Shown here piece by piece: positions 5,474 to 6,787 of a stretch of 6,787 bases of DNA. Position numbers and translations under genes: made by a program. The notes under the pieces are model-generated. The model worked only from the letters and a program-made list of their open reading frames with translations, was not told the DNA's origin and did not search any database. This DNA is from Oligoflexus sp. (GTDB lineage Bacteria > Bdellovibrionota_B > Oligoflexia > Oligoflexales > Oligoflexaceae). Each line of letters begins with the position of its first letter. Position 1 is the first letter of the stretch. The stretch covers positions 1 through 6,787 of the forward strand of contig JASLCY010000434.1 in NCBI GenBank assembly GCA_030151925.1, given 5' to 3'.

Positions 5474-5814
5474 TGCGCGGAGCCATGCGGTTTTTGATAG
5501 GCGTCATCGTTCTTCATGTGGATCGAATTGTGGCTATCGCACTTCACCTGCTCGTCGCTGTACTTCACGTTGTTCTCGCAGGCGTAGGCCTTCACGAGCT
5601 TCTTCGCCTCGCAGGGATTGCTCGACGAGAACTCCTGCTTATCGAACACGCAGCGCGTGGGTTTGTATTCGCGGGTGCAGAAGGCCTCCGCTTCCTTGCG
5701 GCAGGCGGACGCCGACTCGCTCGCGGCGGCGTCGTCATCATTCTGCGTTGTATGGGAGCAGCCGAAGGCCGATGAGAGGAGCGTTAAACCGAAGGCTAAA
5801 GAGATGGCTCGCAT
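5470..5814 (-). CDS. Small cysteine-rich lipoprotein-like exported protein
   Basis: This 114-aa product begins MRAISLAFGLTLLSSAFGC, a short basic n-region, a hydrophobic core and Cys19 preceded by AFG. That fits a lipoprotein signal peptide, though Phe at -2 is unusual for a lipobox, so a plain secreted form is possible. A polar Asp/Ser/Ala linker follows, then six cysteines (38, 46, 55, 68, 79, 92) among charged residues, enough for three disulfides in the periplasm. The start at 5812-5814 is chosen over upstream in-frame codons because GGAGG lies 4 nt before it and the signal peptide begins there; the upstream extension is Arg/Pro-rich and unlike a protein. No family was recognised. It lies 91 nt after the CHASE2 gene and overlaps the DUF4862 start by ATGA, so the two share a transcript. 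Confidence 0.8.
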   Translation of the reverse strand: MRAISLAFGLTLLSSAFGCSHTTQNDDDAAASESASACRKEAEAFCTREYKPTRCVFDKQEFSSSNPCEAKKLVKAYACENNVKYSDEQVKCDSHNSIHMKNDDAYQKPHGSAQ

Positions 5815-5818
5815 AAGA

Positions 5819-5823
5819 CCTCC
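5819..5823 (-). promoter_or_regulatory. Ribosome binding site (GGAGG) deciding the lipoprotein-like gene start
   Basis: Minus-strand GGAGG lies 4 nt before the ATG at 5812-5814. It shows that the open frame upstream of this ATG (to 5961) is not translated as part of the gene. Confidence 0.65.
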
Positions 5824-5884
5824 AGACGGATGAGAAACGCGGCCCCACCTGAGGCCGGCAATTCTAACTAGCCTGAGAAATGCG

Positions 5885-5906
5885 AAAAATTCAAGCGGGA
5901 ACGCTT
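5885..5906 (-). terminator. Weak intrinsic terminator candidate after the CHASE2 gene
   Basis: On the minus strand AAGCG, loop TTCC, CGCTT forms a 5-bp hairpin that begins inside the CHASE2 stop codon and is followed by GAA and five T (5885-5889). The stem is short, so it may only attenuate transcription into the lipoprotein-like gene. Confidence 0.3.
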
Positions 5907-6787
5907 CAGCTCGGGCGGGACTTCTTGATGGAGGCCTTGCGCGGCCCCTGGCGGTGCGCATGGCTGAGCTCCTGCAGACGGCGCGCGCGCTCCATCTGAT
6001 AGTTGCGTTCGATCAGCATGAGCTTCATCTCTTCGTAAATGCGCTTATGCACGAAGTGGATGAGGCTCGTCCCCGTGAAGGCGACCATCGGCAGGGCCCA
6101 GGGGCACCAGATCGAGCCTTTGACGAAGCAGAGGATCACGAACGCGGTATAACCGCCCCAGGTGCCGATCAGGGCGGCGAGATAAGGGCGGATCGAGAGG
6201 TTGATGCCGACGGCGATGCCGAGGAAACCGAAGATGACGATCAGCAGGCCGTCGGTCTCCCACTTCGTTAGCCAGTTGCCGTCCAGGATATCCGAGACCA
6301 TGGAGGTGATGATCAGGCCGCCGGGGATATCGCCGAAGGGCCCGCCTTCGTGGAAGTCGGTGTTGCCCGTCGCGAACGCGAGCAGGATGACGACGACGTC
6401 GCCCTCGTTGACCGAAGCCTCGGGCTCGTGATTCATGGCCCTTTGGATGAAGGGCCGGAGCGAGAGCGCCCGCTCGTAGAAATAATCGGGCTTGCGATGG
6501 TTGATCATCAGGCGGCCGCTCCTCGTGAGCGGAACCTCCTTGCCGTTGATCATGAGATGCTTCTCTTCGAACTTGATGCTGTCCGCGGCGAAGAGACTCA
6601 AGTGGGGGATGACGGTATTGTCGTCGAGCCGAAAGAACGGCGAGATCGTGCGATCACGGTTGAAGGTGATGTGCCCCGCGGCTTTGATGAGGTTGTTGTA
6701 GGCCGGCGAGCGGCCGTAGACGAACCAGCCCTCGCGGCTGTCGAGCTTGTATTTCAGGTGATCCATGCTGTAGACATCGTGCATGTA
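5906..6787 (-). CDS. CHASE2 domain sensor protein, C-terminal part, without output domain (5' end outside window)
   Basis: CHASE2 is an extracytoplasmic sensory domain normally linked by three membrane helices to a cyclase, histidine kinase or other output. The frame is open at the right edge (the codon before the first visible Met is Tyr), so the N-terminal membrane anchor and part of CHASE2 are missing. Counting from the Met at 6784, CHASE2-like features are NTVIPHLSLFAAD (56-68), VPLTRSGRLMINHR (84-97), the VVVILLAFATGNTD strand (130-143), which corresponds to the family's 'KIVLIG.T..G..D', and GGLIITSMVSDIL (155-167), followed by three membrane segments at about 169-186, 191-211 and 215-235. 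After them comes only a roughly 55-residue basic, helical cytoplasmic tail (IYEEMKLMLIERNYQMERARR and on), with no kinase, GGDEF or cyclase domain. The ligand is unknown. It leads the lipoprotein-like and DUF4862 genes on the same strand. Confidence 0.8.
   Translation of the reverse strand, partial: YMHDVYSMDHLKYKLDSREGWFVYGRSPAYNNLIKAAGHITFNRDRTISPFFRLDDNTVIPHLSLFAADSIKFEEKHLMINGKEVPLTRSGRLMINHRKPDYFYERALSLRPFIQRAMNHEPEASVNEGDVVVILLAFATGNTDFHEGGPFGDIPGGLIITSMVSDILDGNWLTKWETDGLLIVIFGFLGIAVGINLSIRPYLAALIGTWGGYTAFVILCFVKGSIWCPWALPMVAFTGTSLIHFVHKRIYEEMKLMLIERNYQMERARRLQELSHAHRQGPRKASIKKSRPS

Noticed and set aside
4517..5497. Long plus-strand open frame of 326 codons opposite the DUF4862 gene
   Set aside because: The product is Arg-rich and patternless, while the opposite strand matches a conserved family end to end.
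5861..5866. TAGAAT as a -10 box for the lipoprotein-like gene
   Set aside because: No acceptable -35 at 16-18 nt; the TTGAAT upstream is 22 nt away.
5815..5961. N-terminal extension of the lipoprotein-like frame
   Set aside because: Arg/Pro-rich sequence overlapping the CHASE2 end; the GGAGG and signal peptide clearly place the start at 5814.

Overview
The window comes from a moderately GC-rich Gram-negative genome. A lipoprotein-type signal peptide, a Sec signal peptide and a CHASE2 sensor imply an inner membrane and periplasm. The RecA sequence and the mix of families (EI24/CysZ-like, DUF4862, CHASE2) would suit the Bdellovibrionota/Oligoflexia or Myxococcota neighbourhood, but this placement is a guess from family content, not a phylogeny.

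Left part (1-690): the 3' end of a plus-strand beta-propeller (NHL-like) gene enters from the left. It stops at 433-435 in its own frame, but a convincing C-terminal tail continues one frame away to a stop at 555-557, so the gene appears frameshifted. A strong minus-strand intrinsic terminator (608-643) follows and faces the next cluster.

recA cluster (687-2980, minus strand): an EI24/CysZ-like membrane protein (TTG start), then recA after a 35-nt gap, then a 135-aa protein (TTG start, 3 nt after the recA stop, ribosome binding site inside the last recA codons). The order and spacing look like one operon ending at the 608-643 terminator. The 135-aa protein reads like a serine-recombinase (resolvase) N-terminal domain that has lost its catalytic residues. 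RecA itself is intact but has a basic Lys/Ala-rich tail.

Middle (2981-4501): a 183-nt divergent intergenic region carries a plausible sigma70-type promoter, a leader stem that pairs up the only strong Shine-Dalgarno-like sequence, and, around the candidate start codons, a 10-bp hairpin. These precede a 445-codon plus-strand gene for an exported protein of unknown function with a possible SH3-like C-terminal domain.

Right part (4529-6787, minus strand): in transcription order, the C-terminal part of a CHASE2 sensor (entering from the right edge, with three membrane helices and no output domain), a small cysteine-rich lipoprotein-like protein, and a DUF4862 TIM-barrel protein whose ATG overlaps the preceding stop (ATGA). 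The convergent ends at 4498-4532 share an inverted repeat that contains both stop codons.

No tRNA, rRNA, CRISPR array, insertion sequence or other complete mobile element was seen. I did not find a clear new defence or multi-gene system. The items most worth a second look are the degenerate recombinase-like partner of recA, the frameshifted propeller gene, and the hairpin-laden 5' region at 3093-3226.
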